A DNA stretch of 64,000 bases from Numidum massiliense. GTDB taxonomy: Bacteria > Bacillota > Bacilli > Thermoactinomycetales > Novibacillaceae. The notes beneath the pieces are model-generated. The model was given only the letters and a program-made list of their open reading frames with translations, had not been told where the DNA came from and did no database searches. A program made the translations under genes and the position numbers. The stretch covers positions 675,758 to 739,757 of the forward strand of contig NZ_CTDZ01000009.1 of NCBI RefSeq assembly GCF_001375555.1, given 5' to 3'. Positions 25,429-34,184 of the stretch are shown in pieces (position 1 is the first letter of the stretch; each line of letters starts with the position of its first letter).

Positions 25429-26538
25429 ATGCCGAAAACGAGTGTGCAACGAAAGGCACAGCCAGTTGACATTCCGAAAACGATGAAAGCGGTTGTCGCT
25501 TATGCGCCCGGGGACTACCGGTTCGAGGAAGTAGCGACGCCGACAGTGGACAATCCGCAGGAAATAGTCATTAAAGTTGAAGCTTGCGGGATTTGCGCCG
25601 GGGACATTAAAGCGTTTGACGGTGCACCTAGCTTTTGGGGCGACGAGACACAGCCGGCTTACATTAAAGCGCCGATGATCCCTGGGCACGAGTTTATCGG
25701 GCGGGTTGTCGATAAGGGGGCGGCAGTGACGGATTTTGAAATCGGTGACAGAGTCATTTCCGAGCAAATTGTACCGTGTTGGGAGTGTCGCTTTTGTAGG
25801 CGCGGGCAGTATTGGATGTGTGAAACGCACGATTTGTACGGGTTTCAGAACAACGTGAACGGCGGTATGGCCGAATACATGAAGTTTACGAAAGAAGCCA
25901 TTAACTATAAAGTTCCAGAGGATTTGCCGATTGAGCAGGCGATTTTAATTGAGCCGTATGCGTGTAGTTTGCACGCCGTACAGCGTGCCCACATTCAGTT
26001 GGGGGACATCGTCGTCATTTCCGGTGCGGGAACGCTCGGTCTAGGGATGGTCGGCGCGGCCAAAAAGTCGGGACCAGAAAAGCTGATCGTCCTCGACCTG
26101 AAAGACGAGCGTTTGGAATTAGCGGCGAAATTCGGAGCCGACCTTGTGTTAAATCCGACAAAAGTCGATGTCGTAAAAGAAATTAAGGCGCTGACGGACG
26201 GGTACGGCTGTGACGTATACATCGAAGCGACGGGACACCCGAAATCGGTGGAACAAGGCTTGCACATGATCCGCAAACTCGGTCGTTTTGTCGAATTCAG
26301 CGTGTTTAAAGACCCGGTGACTGTCGATTGGAGTATCATTAGCGATCGGAAGGAACTGGACGTCTTAGGGTCGCATTTAGGACCATACTGTTACGATCTC
26401 GTCATTAAAGGCATCCATAGCGGCGATTTGCCAACGGAAGGTGTCGTGACGCATAAATTGCCGCTCGAAGCTTTTGCAGAAGGATTTGCTTTGATGAAGA
26501 AAGGGGATAAATCGTTAAAGATAATTCTTGAACCGTAG
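25429..26538 (+). CDS. Erythritol/L-threitol dehydrogenase-like zinc MDR alcohol dehydrogenase
   Basis: 369 residues from ATG 25429 (AAAAGGAGGAG). Zinc MDR features: catalytic Cys in ACGICAGDIK, IPGHEFIGRV, structural-zinc Cys set WECRFCRRGQYWMC, and Rossmann motif VVISGAGTLGLG. The sequence closely recalls EltD/LthA of mycobacteria: FWGDE near residue 70, RVISEQIVPCWEC, CETHDLYGF, TVDWSIISDRKELDVLGSHL and GPYC. Those enzymes oxidise erythritol or L-threitol to L-erythrulose with NAD. Neighbouring permease, kinase and isomerase genes fit a tetritol pathway. Specificity is inferred from remembered similarity, not from a search. Confidence 0.82.
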   Translation: MPKTSVQRKAQPVDIPKTMKAVVAYAPGDYRFEEVATPTVDNPQEIVIKVEACGICAGDIKAFDGAPSFWGDETQPAYIKAPMIPGHEFIGRVVDKGAAVTDFEIGDRVISEQIVPCWECRFCRRGQYWMCETHDLYGFQNNVNGGMAEYMKFTKEAINYKVPEDLPIEQAILIEPYACSLHAVQRAHIQLGDIVVISGAGTLGLGMVGAAKKSGPEKLIVLDLKDERLELAAKFGADLVLNPTKVDVVKEIKALTDGYGCDVYIEATGHPKSVEQGLHMIRKLGRFVEFSVFKDPVTVDWSIISDRKELDVLGSHLGPYCYDLVIKGIHSGDLPTEGVVTHKLPLEAFAEGFALMKKGDKSLKIILEP

Positions 26539-26554
26539 GTTAGAATCGGCGTTC

Positions 26555-26640
26555 AGGACCGAATTGAGGATCGTAATTTTAGGATCGCGGGAAGACCGTA
26601 ATTCAGGACCGTAATTAAGGACCGAATGAAAGGATCCCAG
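26555..26640 (+). repeat. Seven degenerate 12-14-bp direct repeats
   Basis: Units of AGGACCGTAATT type follow each other at about 26555, 26567, 26581, 26593, 26605, 26618 and 26631 in the gap between the dehydrogenase and permease genes. Purpose unknown. Confidence 0.55.
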
Positions 26641-26674
26641 TTCTAGAAACCGGCACGGATGGCGTTACGCAAGC

Positions 26675-26720
26675 TGACGGGGAATAGGCATGAATGGACG
26701 AGATGCATATTTCCCCGTCA
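26675..26720 (+). other. Intercistronic stem-loop
   Basis: TGACGGGGAA (26675-26684) and TTCCCCGTCA (26711-26720) are perfectly complementary with a 26-base loop and no T-run, 50 bases before the permease gene. It may act as an mRNA stability or processing element. Confidence 0.45.
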
Positions 26721-26773
26721 CTTTATCGGTTCTTATATCAGAAGATTAACAACGTTAAAGAGGGGCGTATCAA

Positions 26774-28099
26774 ATGACGGATCTCGTACATAAAGGCCGT
26801 TTTATCGATAAAATTGGCATCCCGTCAAAAATTTTTTGGGGCTATGTCGGCGTCCTTATTTTTATGATGGGGGACGGCCTAGAACTCGGTTGGCTCAGTC
26901 CTTATCTACTCGACCAAGGCATGACGATGCAACAGTCAGCATTTTTACTAACTGCGTACGGCGTGACGATTGCCATTTCTTCATGGTTTTCCGGTGTGCT
27001 CGTGGAAATGTTCGGTCCGCGGAAGACGATGCTTCTAGGCCTGCTGCTGTACATTTTCGGGACGATCGGGTTTGTCGGGTTCGCGATCCCCAACCTTTCT
27101 TATGCGCTCATGCTCCCGACATACGCCCTCCGAGGGTTCGGGTACCCACTCTTTGCGTACAGTTTTCTCGTATGGATTGCCTACCGTAGCCCGCAAAAAC
27201 AGCTCGGTGCAGCCGTCGGCTGGTTCTGGTTTGTGTTTACGGGCGGTTTGAGTGTGCTGGGCGCCTACTACTCAAGTTGGGCGATTAAGCACTTAGGACA
27301 TATTAACACGTTATGGAGCGCCCTTTTTTGGGTTGTGCTCGGTGCGATTTTTGCACTCCTGTTTAACCGGGACAGGATGGTACGAGGTTCAACTGACCGA
27401 AAAAGTAGGGCCTCTAAAGTGAAGGGGCTGTTGAAAGGGATCACTATTGTGAAAAGAGAGCCGAAAGTCGGCATCGCGGGTATTGTACGCATCATTAACC
27501 AAGCGGCCCAATACGCGTTTCCCGTCTTTCTACCGACTTATATGGCTCGGTACGGCATTGAAACAACCGTTTGGCTTAATTTATGGGGGTCGATTTTCCT
27601 TTCAAATATTGCCTTCAACCTCTTTTTTGGGTTTATCGGAGACAAATTTGGCTGGCGCAACACGGTGATGTGGTTCGGTGGCGTAGGATGTGGGACGTTT
27701 ACATTGCTATTGTTCTATGTGCCACAATGGTTCGGCGGCAATTTGTTGTTGATCCAAATTGTCGGCATTTTGTGGGGGGCGTGTCTTGCCGGTTACGTGC
27801 CACTATCGGCGCTTGTTCCTTCTCTCGTTAGAGAGGACAAAGGTGCCGCGATGTCTATTCTCAACCTCGGGGCCGGTCTTTGTGTCTTCGTTGGTCCGGC
27901 TATCGTCGGTTTATTCTATGATTTAGTCGGTAGCGAAGGGGTCATTTGGATCCTCGCGTGCTTGTACTTTTTTGGCGCGTATTTGACGAAATTTATCCAT
28001 TTGCCCGATCGTGCGAAAACAGCCGGAGATGCGCCCGTAGGACATGAAAGTGGAAAACGTTCAGATGACCCCTTAGCCGTGAACGGTACTGTTAGGTAA
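26774..28099 (+). CDS. MFS polyol permease (RbtT/DalT-like)
   Basis: 441 residues with about twelve membrane helices. Typical features are GWLSPYLLDQGM after helix 1, FGPRKTMLLG (MFS loop 2-3 motif), YALRGFGYPLFAYSFLVW and a large central loop with charged residues (about 205-225). This subgroup of the major facilitator family transports pentitols and related polyols. Located between the dehydrogenase and the isomerase gene, so the likely cargo is a tetritol. GAGGGGCGTATCAA precedes the ATG. Confidence 0.85.
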   Translation: MTDLVHKGRFIDKIGIPSKIFWGYVGVLIFMMGDGLELGWLSPYLLDQGMTMQQSAFLLTAYGVTIAISSWFSGVLVEMFGPRKTMLLGLLLYIFGTIGFVGFAIPNLSYALMLPTYALRGFGYPLFAYSFLVWIAYRSPQKQLGAAVGWFWFVFTGGLSVLGAYYSSWAIKHLGHINTLWSALFWVVLGAIFALLFNRDRMVRGSTDRKSRASKVKGLLKGITIVKREPKVGIAGIVRIINQAAQYAFPVFLPTYMARYGIETTVWLNLWGSIFLSNIAFNLFFGFIGDKFGWRNTVMWFGGVGCGTFTLLLFYVPQWFGGNLLLIQIVGILWGACLAGYVPLSALVPSLVREDKGAAMSILNLGAGLCVFVGPAIVGLFYDLVGSEGVIWILACLYFFGAYLTKFIHLPDRAKTAGDAPVGHESGKRSDDPLAVNGTVR

Positions 28100-28193
28100 G
28101 GTGAGGCAAAGCGAGTAAGTGGACTAGCAAAACAGGGAGTCATCGCCAAGCTCCGAATGTGACATTCAAATACGTAGCGGGGAGAGATTAATC

Positions 28194-28676
28194 GTGAGAA
28201 TCGCGTTAGGATCCGACCACAACGGGTATTTCCTTAAAGAAGAGCTAAAAAAGCACGTGCAGGATCTCGGACACGACGTCATTGACTACGGATGTGATTC
28301 GTGTGAAGCTGTCGACTACCCAGATGTCGCCTTTCGCGTGGCTGAAGATATCGTGAGTAAAAAAGTGTCGCGAGGTATCTTGATTTGTGGGACGGGGATC
28401 GGTGTCGCCATTGCAGCAGGAAAAGTTCCTGGGGTCCGAGCGGCTCTCTGCCACGATACGTATTCGGCGGAGCGGGCACAAAAAAGTAACAATGCGCAAA
28501 TTTTAACGATGGGTGCCCAAGTGATTGGCGTACAATTGGCGAAGAAGGTAGTAGATGCGTATTTGAAGGCGCAATTTAGCGGGGGTAACTCCGGGCGGAA
28601 GGTACAGAAAATTATTAATAAGGAAAACGAGTTATTGAAAGGGGAGGCAAACGGTTATGAAGAAACTCATCAATAA
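28194..28676 (+). CDS. rpiB: RpiB/LacAB-family sugar-phosphate isomerase
   Basis: 160 residues from GTG 28194 (GGGGAGAG upstream). Family features: RIALGSDHNGYFLKEELKKH, VDYPDVAFRVAEDI, and the CGTGIGVAIAAGKVPGVRAA active-site loop with its conserved Cys. In tetritol operons the RpiB homologue (EryI/DerI) converts D-erythrulose 4-phosphate and D-erythrose 4-phosphate, and in other contexts it is ribose-5-phosphate isomerase. The 3' end overlaps dhaK by 20 bases, indicating co-translation. Context favours the tetrose role. Confidence 0.9.
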   Translation: MRIALGSDHNGYFLKEELKKHVQDLGHDVIDYGCDSCEAVDYPDVAFRVAEDIVSKKVSRGILICGTGIGVAIAAGKVPGVRAALCHDTYSAERAQKSNNAQILTMGAQVIGVQLAKKVVDAYLKAQFSGGNSGRKVQKIINKENELLKGEANGYEETHQ

Positions 28677-29661
28677 TGCAAGAGACGTTGTCGAAGAGAC
28701 GCTTGAAGGGTATGTAGAGGCACATCCGTCATACGTCAAACAACTTCCCACAAGTAAGCGGTCACTAGTGACTGCTAAAAAGACGCGCGACGGTAAAGTT
28801 GGCGTATTAATCGGCGGGGGCTCCGGTCACGAACCGGCATTTTTGGGCTATGTCGGTGCAGGCATGGCTGATGCCGTGGCAGTCGGAAATATTTTTGCCT
28901 CCCCACCACCTAATCCAATTTTAGAAGCGACGAAAGCAATCGACAAAGGAGCCGGTGTCGTCTACGTTTACGGAAATTATGCCGGCGATGTGATGAACTT
29001 CGGCATGGCCGCTGAACTTGCTGAGCTAGAAGCGGGGATCCGCGTCGGGCAAGTGATTGCCACAGACGATGTCGCCTCAGCCCCTAAGGAAGAGGCAAAC
29101 AAACGTCGCGGCATTGCTGGAGAGTTTTTCGTTTGGAAAGTAGCGGGTGCGGCTGCGGACAGAGGATACGGTATGGACGAAGTGATGCGGCTCGCCAACA
29201 AGGCTAACGCCAACACCCGCACGATGGGCGTCGGGCTTGGCCCGTGTTACATCCCGCAAACTGGCAAGCCGAGCTTCGAACTTGCGGGCGATGAGATGGA
29301 AATCGGGCTCGGACACCACGGTGAACCAGGGATTGAAAAAGGAAAGCTACAATCGGCTGATCAGGTGGCCGACCGCCTGCTAACTGACATTTTAACCGAT
29401 ATGCCGCTCGCACGAGGTGCAAAAGTTGCCGTTCTCGTCAACGGGTTAGGCGCAACCCCACGTATGGAATTATATATTATTTTCCGGAGGGTTAAACAGC
29501 TGCTTAGCGAAAAGGGCATCGCCATTTACCGGACGTATGTCGGCGATTACATCACCTCGCTAGAGATGAGTGGCTGTTCGCTGACGGTGATGACATTGGA
29601 TGACGAATTGGCAGTGGCCGTGGACTATCCTGTCGATTGTCCGATGTTCGTGCAAAAATAG
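28657..29661 (+). CDS. dhaK: Dihydroxyacetone-kinase K subunit, probable erythrulose kinase part
   Basis: 334 residues. DhaK features: GGGSGHEPAFLGYVGAGMAD, GNYAGDVMNFGMAAELAE, and the substrate-binding His in GLGHHGEPG (His221 by analogy with the family), which forms a hemiaminal with the ketose. It binds a short ketose for phosphorylation by the ADP-loaded L subunit encoded next. In tetritol loci the equivalent LerK/DerK kinases phosphorylate erythrulose. No EIIA-type DhaM lies beside it, so an ATP-dependent form is likely. Confidence 0.9.
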   Translation: MKKLINNARDVVEETLEGYVEAHPSYVKQLPTSKRSLVTAKKTRDGKVGVLIGGGSGHEPAFLGYVGAGMADAVAVGNIFASPPPNPILEATKAIDKGAGVVYVYGNYAGDVMNFGMAAELAELEAGIRVGQVIATDDVASAPKEEANKRRGIAGEFFVWKVAGAAADRGYGMDEVMRLANKANANTRTMGVGLGPCYIPQTGKPSFELAGDEMEIGLGHHGEPGIEKGKLQSADQVADRLLTDILTDMPLARGAKVAVLVNGLGATPRMELYIIFRRVKQLLSEKGIAIYRTYVGDYITSLEMSGCSLTVMTLDDELAVAVDYPVDCPMFVQK

Positions 29662-29677
29662 AGGGGGGTCGCCTGCG

Positions 29678-30325
29678 ATGTACACCGTAGAAGACTGGAA
29701 AAGATATTTTAAATCCGTTGCAGTAGCGATTGATAAGGAAAAAGACATTCTTTCAGAACTCGATCGGAAGATCGGCGACGGCGATCACGGCGTGACAATG
29801 TCGATCGGTTGGCAAGCGGTTAAGGAAAAACTAGAAGGCGAATTAAAGGATGTGCAAGATTGCGGGAAGATTTGTGTCGCGGTTGGCCTAACTTTTTTAA
29901 ATGCCGTCGGTTCGACGGTCGGGCCGTTGTACGCGACTGGTTTTCTAAGGGGCGCAATCGTGCTACAACAAAAATCGATGCTGTCGGGAGAGGACCTTGT
30001 GCAATTTTGGACGGCTTTTGTCGACGGGATTAAGGCGCGTGGACAGGCGGAAGTTGGCGACAAAACGATGGTCGATACGTTTGCTCCCGCCAGCGATGCC
30101 TTGAGAGAAAACTTTGCACAAAGTGGTGATTTGCTCCGTGCTTTTACGGAAGCCGTTGCTGCTGGGGAACAGGGCATGCGATCGACACGAGAACTTATCT
30201 CGAAAAAAGGCCGTTCGAGCTGCTTGGGACAGCGGTCGGTAGGCAATCAAGACCCGGGGGCTACGTCGGCGTATATCTTATTGCAGACGTTCCTGCAATC
30301 GATCCGCGCCGTGCAAAACGTATAA
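29678..30325 (+). CDS. dhaL: Dihydroxyacetone-kinase L subunit
   Basis: 215 residues from ATG 29678, preceded by GAGGGGGG. The nucleotide- and Mg-binding motif KIGDGDHGVTM is at about residues 31-41, followed by the helical barrel (GSTVGPLYATGF, GDKTMVDTFAPA) and GNQDPGATSAYILLQTF at the end. It supplies the phosphate to the ketose held by DhaK. An in-frame extension upstream lies inside dhaK and is not used. Last gene of the operon; a terminator lies at 30471. Confidence 0.9.
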   Translation: MYTVEDWKRYFKSVAVAIDKEKDILSELDRKIGDGDHGVTMSIGWQAVKEKLEGELKDVQDCGKICVAVGLTFLNAVGSTVGPLYATGFLRGAIVLQQKSMLSGEDLVQFWTAFVDGIKARGQAEVGDKTMVDTFAPASDALRENFAQSGDLLRAFTEAVAAGEQGMRSTRELISKKGRSSCLGQRSVGNQDPGATSAYILLQTFLQSIRAVQNV

Positions 30326-30953
30326 GGTTTAATGCTGGATGGTTCCCTGTTACGGTAACCGTGGCGACTACCATTTCGTTTATCACAACAGCAACAAGCT
30401 ATCACACAGCAACAAGCGGGAACCACCATTTGGTGAGTCGTTTCAAATGGGGTCTCATTTGTAAAGTTAGGCCGCCTTCTGCAGGCGGCTTCTTCATTTG
30501 CCACTCTCGTAGATATTTCCCATTCTTATCGCAGTGGGAGATCAGCCAATGGTTCGCATTTACATCCTTTGTGCGACAACGGTAAATCTGTATTCATCAC
30601 TTTTAAAATATAGCTCGGTGTATTCGAACGGCGTATTGTCTTCTAACATATACCATAGTCTGACTTTTATCGCGGGCTTGATGTCGTTTATCTGGCCCCT
30701 ATGCACAAGCAGGAACCGACACATTCAGTCAAACGTTGATGGGGCTTGGGGCACTAGGGGTCTTCATCTTCGGTTTGGCGAAGAATCGTCGGATCGGAAA
30801 TAACCTATAATGATTGACACTATTGTTTATCATATTTTCACTTCAAAAACAGTCCGCTCATCCTCGGTAGCGTGTTTTGCGGAGTTGGCGTAGTTTTGGT
30901 CATTAGAAATTTATTTTAGTATAGTAGTATAAAACGTTCCGGGGGGATTGTCC
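30326..30953 (+). other. Gene-poor region: tandem repeat, terminator and membrane-protein fragment
   Basis: About 630 bases. TATCACAACAGCAACAAGC (30381-30399) is followed at once by a near copy (30400-30417). GCCGCCT/AGGCGGC (30471-30477 and 30483-30489) is a likely terminator of the dhaL operon. A 23-codon frame at 30739-30810 (MGLGALGVFIFGLAKNRR) looks like the last helix of a lost membrane protein. No intact gene is seen. Confidence 0.45.
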
Positions 30954-31646
30954 GTGAAAGTCATTGGTCTCATTGGTGGGATGAGTTGGGAATCTACTGT
31001 TGAGTATTATCGGATCATTAACGAGTCGGTGAAACAAACACTCGGGGGGTTGCATTCCGCGAAGTGCATTTTGTACAGTGTGGATTTTGCCGAGATCGAA
31101 CGGGATCAAGTAGCAGGGAACTGGAAAAAGGCAGGGCACACTTTAGGCGCTGCAGCGGCAGCTCTGCAAAAAGCGGGGGCGGACTTTATCGTCATATGTA
31201 CGAATACGATGCATAAAGTCGTCGACGACGTTGCCGCACATATTAGTATACCGATTTTACATATTGCCGAGGCTACGGCAACGCAAATTAAAGAAAAGGA
31301 CTTGCAAACCGTAGGACTACTCGGTACGAAATATACGATGGAGCAAGATTTTTATATTTCGCGTATCGAACGTCACGGCATCGATGTATTAGTACCCGTG
31401 GGAGAAGCGCGAGATGTCGTTAATAAGGTCATATTTGAGGAGTTGTGCCTAGGCGATATTCAACAATCATCGCGCGAGTATTACATGCAAGTGATTAAGA
31501 ATCTCGTAGACCGTGGGGCTGAAGGCATTATTTTAGGTTGTACCGAGATTGGGTTATTACTCGAACAAGAAGATTCCCCTGTGCCACTATTCGATACGAC
31601 TGTCATCCACGCGCAAGAAGCGGTCCGCAAGGCGTTAGGGGAATAA
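30954..31646 (+). CDS. Aspartate/glutamate racemase-family protein
   Basis: 230 residues from GTG 30954 (GGGGGGA upstream; a TTG two codons earlier is the alternative). Family marks are KVIGLIGGMSWESTVEYYR at the N-terminus and the two catalytic cysteines in ICTNTMHK (about residue 80) and LGCTEIGLLL (about 192). Both cysteines are present, so two-base racemisation of an amino acid is plausible (YgeA-like broad-specificity group). It stands alone, upstream of the lactam/aminovalerate cluster, and could supply an L-amino acid to it. Confidence 0.88.
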   Translation: MKVIGLIGGMSWESTVEYYRIINESVKQTLGGLHSAKCILYSVDFAEIERDQVAGNWKKAGHTLGAAAAALQKAGADFIVICTNTMHKVVDDVAAHISIPILHIAEATATQIKEKDLQTVGLLGTKYTMEQDFYISRIERHGIDVLVPVGEARDVVNKVIFEELCLGDIQQSSREYYMQVIKNLVDRGAEGIILGCTEIGLLLEQEDSPVPLFDTTVIHAQEAVRKALGE

Positions 31647-31797
31647 CTTGCATTAAGGTGCTTGACAAATTTTAAAAGATGTCATGACGCGCGGAGGAAG
31701 CTTCCGCGCCGTATATTTACGCGACTTACGATACTTGTTAGTCTCCTATATTTTCCCTGAGAATACTTTCCCTTATAAAAAAAATGATAAAATACGC

Positions 31798-32024
31798 TTG
31801 TCATCTAATCTTGAGTTTGCTATAATAACAATCATTACTTTGTGATAGATTTCCCTTTAAACCATAGAACTTACAGAAACTAACTACCTAGCGTCATTGA
31901 ACGGTTTCCAACAGTTACTGGCGCTCTGGCTGTCTAAATCGGTTGACTTGTTTTCCGACAAGCAGTTCCCGATTGTGAGCCAGTCCTAATGGGTCGCTGA
32001 CGACCGATTTTGGGCTGGCTTTTA
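31798..32024 (+). promoter_or_regulatory. Promoter and attenuator-type leader of the hyuA operon
   Basis: TTGTCA (31798-31803), 17-bp spacer, TATAAT (31821-31826) give a leader of about 215 nt. It ends in a terminator whose stem is AGCCAGTCC (31978-31986) with GGGCTGGCT (32012-32020), followed by a T-rich run directly before the ribosome site. AATCGG (31937-31942) can pair with either of two CCGATT copies (31969-31974, 32004-32009), and an upstream CTGGCT (near 31926) can compete for the terminator's 5' strand. These alternative pairings suggest a riboswitch or other attenuator. A simple terminator of upstream transcription is the alternative. Confidence 0.55.
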
Positions 32025-32048
32025 CTATTTTATGAGGAGGGGTTGCGT

Positions 32049-34184
32049 GTGGCAGATGTACGCGTTGCCGTCGATGTGGGCGGCACATTTACGGATGTAT
32101 TCGTGTTTAATCAGTCGACAGGAGATATTTCGGTGACGAAAGTGTCCTCGGTGCCTGCGAATCCCGCAGTCGGGATCATTAACGGAGTGAAAAAAAGCGG
32201 GGTCCCCGCCGCGGACATCCGTTTGTTCAGTCACGGGACGACGGTGGGAACGAATGCGCTCATTACGCGGCGGTTGCCGCGAGCAGGGTTGGTGGCAACG
32301 AGAGGGTTTCGCGACGTGTTGGAAATTGGTCGGGCGACGAAGGAAGATTTATGGGACGCCTATAAAGACCGTGCGACCCCTTATATCCCGCGCCGGGATC
32401 GGCTGGAAGTGACGGAACGGATTAACTACGACGGACGGGTAGTCGCTGCGCTCGACGAGGCGGAGGCACGGCGGGTGGCACGCATTTTCAAGCGGCGGGA
32501 AGTCGAGTCGATCGCTGTCTGCTTTATTAACGCTTATGTAAACGGTGTCCACGAACGACGGATGAAAGAAATTTTGGAAGAAGAAATTCCCGGGGTGATG
32601 GTGTCCATTTCTAGTGAAGTGTTGCCGGAAATTTTTGAAGCCGAGCGCACGAGTACGACGGCTGTTAACGCGGTTCTCGGTCCGGTGTTAGACAAGTACA
32701 TGAACCACCTCACCCGGGAATTGAAACATATGGGCTATGAACGGGAGGTGCTCGTTCTTCACTCGGGCGGCGGTGTAATGACGGCCGAGACGACCTCCCG
32801 CTTCGCCGCGCGAATTGCCGCTTCGGGGTTGGCGGGTGGCGCGGTTGCAATGTCCCACGTCGCCAAACTGTGCGGTTACCCGCATGCGATGGGACTAGAT
32901 ATGGGTGGTACGAGTACGGATGTGTCGCTCATGTGGGACGGCGACCTCCGGGTGACGAAAGACTGGAGTATCGAATACGGTTACCCGATTCGCTTTCCGG
33001 CGATCGAGATTAAGACGATCGGTGCGGGCGGCGGTTCAGAAGCGTGGATTGACGACGGCGATTCCTTGCGCAACGGCCCACAGAGCGCGGGCGCTGATCC
33101 CGGCCCTGTCTGCTACCGCAAAGGCGGTGAGACGCCGACCAATACGGATGCTAATGTCGTGTTAGGACGACTGGGGGTCAGTCTGTTGAGCGGGGACATG
33201 GCGTTAGACGAGGCGGCTGCGCATCGGGCGATCGAAGAAGAAATCGCCGTTCCCTTAGGAATGGACACTGTTGAAGCAGCGGCAGCTATTATTCAATTGG
33301 CAAACGCTAACATGTGTGATGCGCTGCGTCTCATTTCTGTACAGAAAGGGTATGATCCGCGTGACTTTGCGCTTGTTGCTTTCGGTGGAGCGGGGCCGTT
33401 ACACGGAGCGGAAGTGGCGAAGGAGATGCACATACCGACAGTGATCGTGCCGCCGCACCCAGGCATTGCCTCGGCGATGGGCTGCTTGCTTGTCGATATC
33501 GCACACGATTTTTCACAGTCGATGGTCGTGTCGGCGACGGAAGAAGGTTTAGCGGAACTTGAAGGCACGTTTCGTTCCTTGGAAGAGCAGGCATTGGAAC
33601 AGTTAGTGAAAGACGGGGCTGCAGCGAAAGACGTCGAATTGTTGCGTTTTGTGGACATGCGCTATACGGGACAGTGGCGCACCCAAGCGATTCTGTGGCA
33701 AAAGGGAGGCATAGACGAGCTGTTGACAGCGTTTCACCGCGAACACGAGCGGGAATTCGCTTTTTCTCGCCCCGAGCAGCCGGTGGAAATCTTCGGTGTG
33801 AGACTGCGGGCGGTCGGACGGATTCCAAAACCAGCTTTACCGCGTCATCAGAAGAGAGAGGTAACCATTTTATCTGCTCATGAAACGGTGGGAACCGCTT
33901 CTGCATGTCGGCGGGGCGGAGATGACACTCCTTCGAATCAGTCGCATGAACAAACCGTTGTCGTCCGCCCGTTCGACTCGCGACAAGTGTACTTTAAGGA
34001 AGCGAGTGGTTTCACGCATACACCAGTCTTTAACCGAAGTGAATTGCCTGCGGGCACGCGCATCGTCGGACCGGCAATCGTCGAACAGATGGATTCGACC
34101 ACCGTCATTCCACCGGATGTCGTCGCAGAAGTGGACGAGTACTTGAACATTATGATGCACATCGAGCAGGGGGTGTCGTCGTGA
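32049..34184 (+). CDS. hyuA: HyuA-type ATP-dependent amidohydrolase A subunit (hydantoinase/oxoprolinase/lactamase family)
   Basis: 711 residues from GTG 32049 (GAGGAGGGG upstream). ATP-binding ASKHA-type motif AVDVGGTFTDVFVF at the N-terminus, SHGTTVGTNALI, central LDMGGTSTDVSL and IKTIGAGGGSEAW, and a C-terminal HyuA domain. The family cleaves cyclic amides with ATP hydrolysis (N-methylhydantoin, 5-oxoproline, and, in Pseudomonas OplBA/CapAB, valerolactam and caprolactam). Genes downstream handle 5-aminovalerate and glutarate, so a lactamase giving an omega-amino acid is the most coherent role. Partner HyuB overlaps by 4 bases. Confidence 0.85.
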   Translation: MADVRVAVDVGGTFTDVFVFNQSTGDISVTKVSSVPANPAVGIINGVKKSGVPAADIRLFSHGTTVGTNALITRRLPRAGLVATRGFRDVLEIGRATKEDLWDAYKDRATPYIPRRDRLEVTERINYDGRVVAALDEAEARRVARIFKRREVESIAVCFINAYVNGVHERRMKEILEEEIPGVMVSISSEVLPEIFEAERTSTTAVNAVLGPVLDKYMNHLTRELKHMGYEREVLVLHSGGGVMTAETTSRFAARIAASGLAGGAVAMSHVAKLCGYPHAMGLDMGGTSTDVSLMWDGDLRVTKDWSIEYGYPIRFPAIEIKTIGAGGGSEAWIDDGDSLRNGPQSAGADPGPVCYRKGGETPTNTDANVVLGRLGVSLLSGDMALDEAAAHRAIEEEIAVPLGMDTVEAAAAIIQLANANMCDALRLISVQKGYDPRDFALVAFGGAGPLHGAEVAKEMHIPTVIVPPHPGIASAMGCLLVDIAHDFSQSMVVSATEEGLAELEGTFRSLEEQALEQLVKDGAAAKDVELLRFVDMRYTGQWRTQAILWQKGGIDELLTAFHREHEREFAFSRPEQPVEIFGVRLRAVGRIPKPALPRHQKREVTILSAHETVGTASACRRGGDDTPSNQSHEQTVVVRPFDSRQVYFKEASGFTHTPVFNRSELPAGTRIVGPAIVEQMDSTTVIPPDVVAEVDEYLNIMMHIEQGVSS

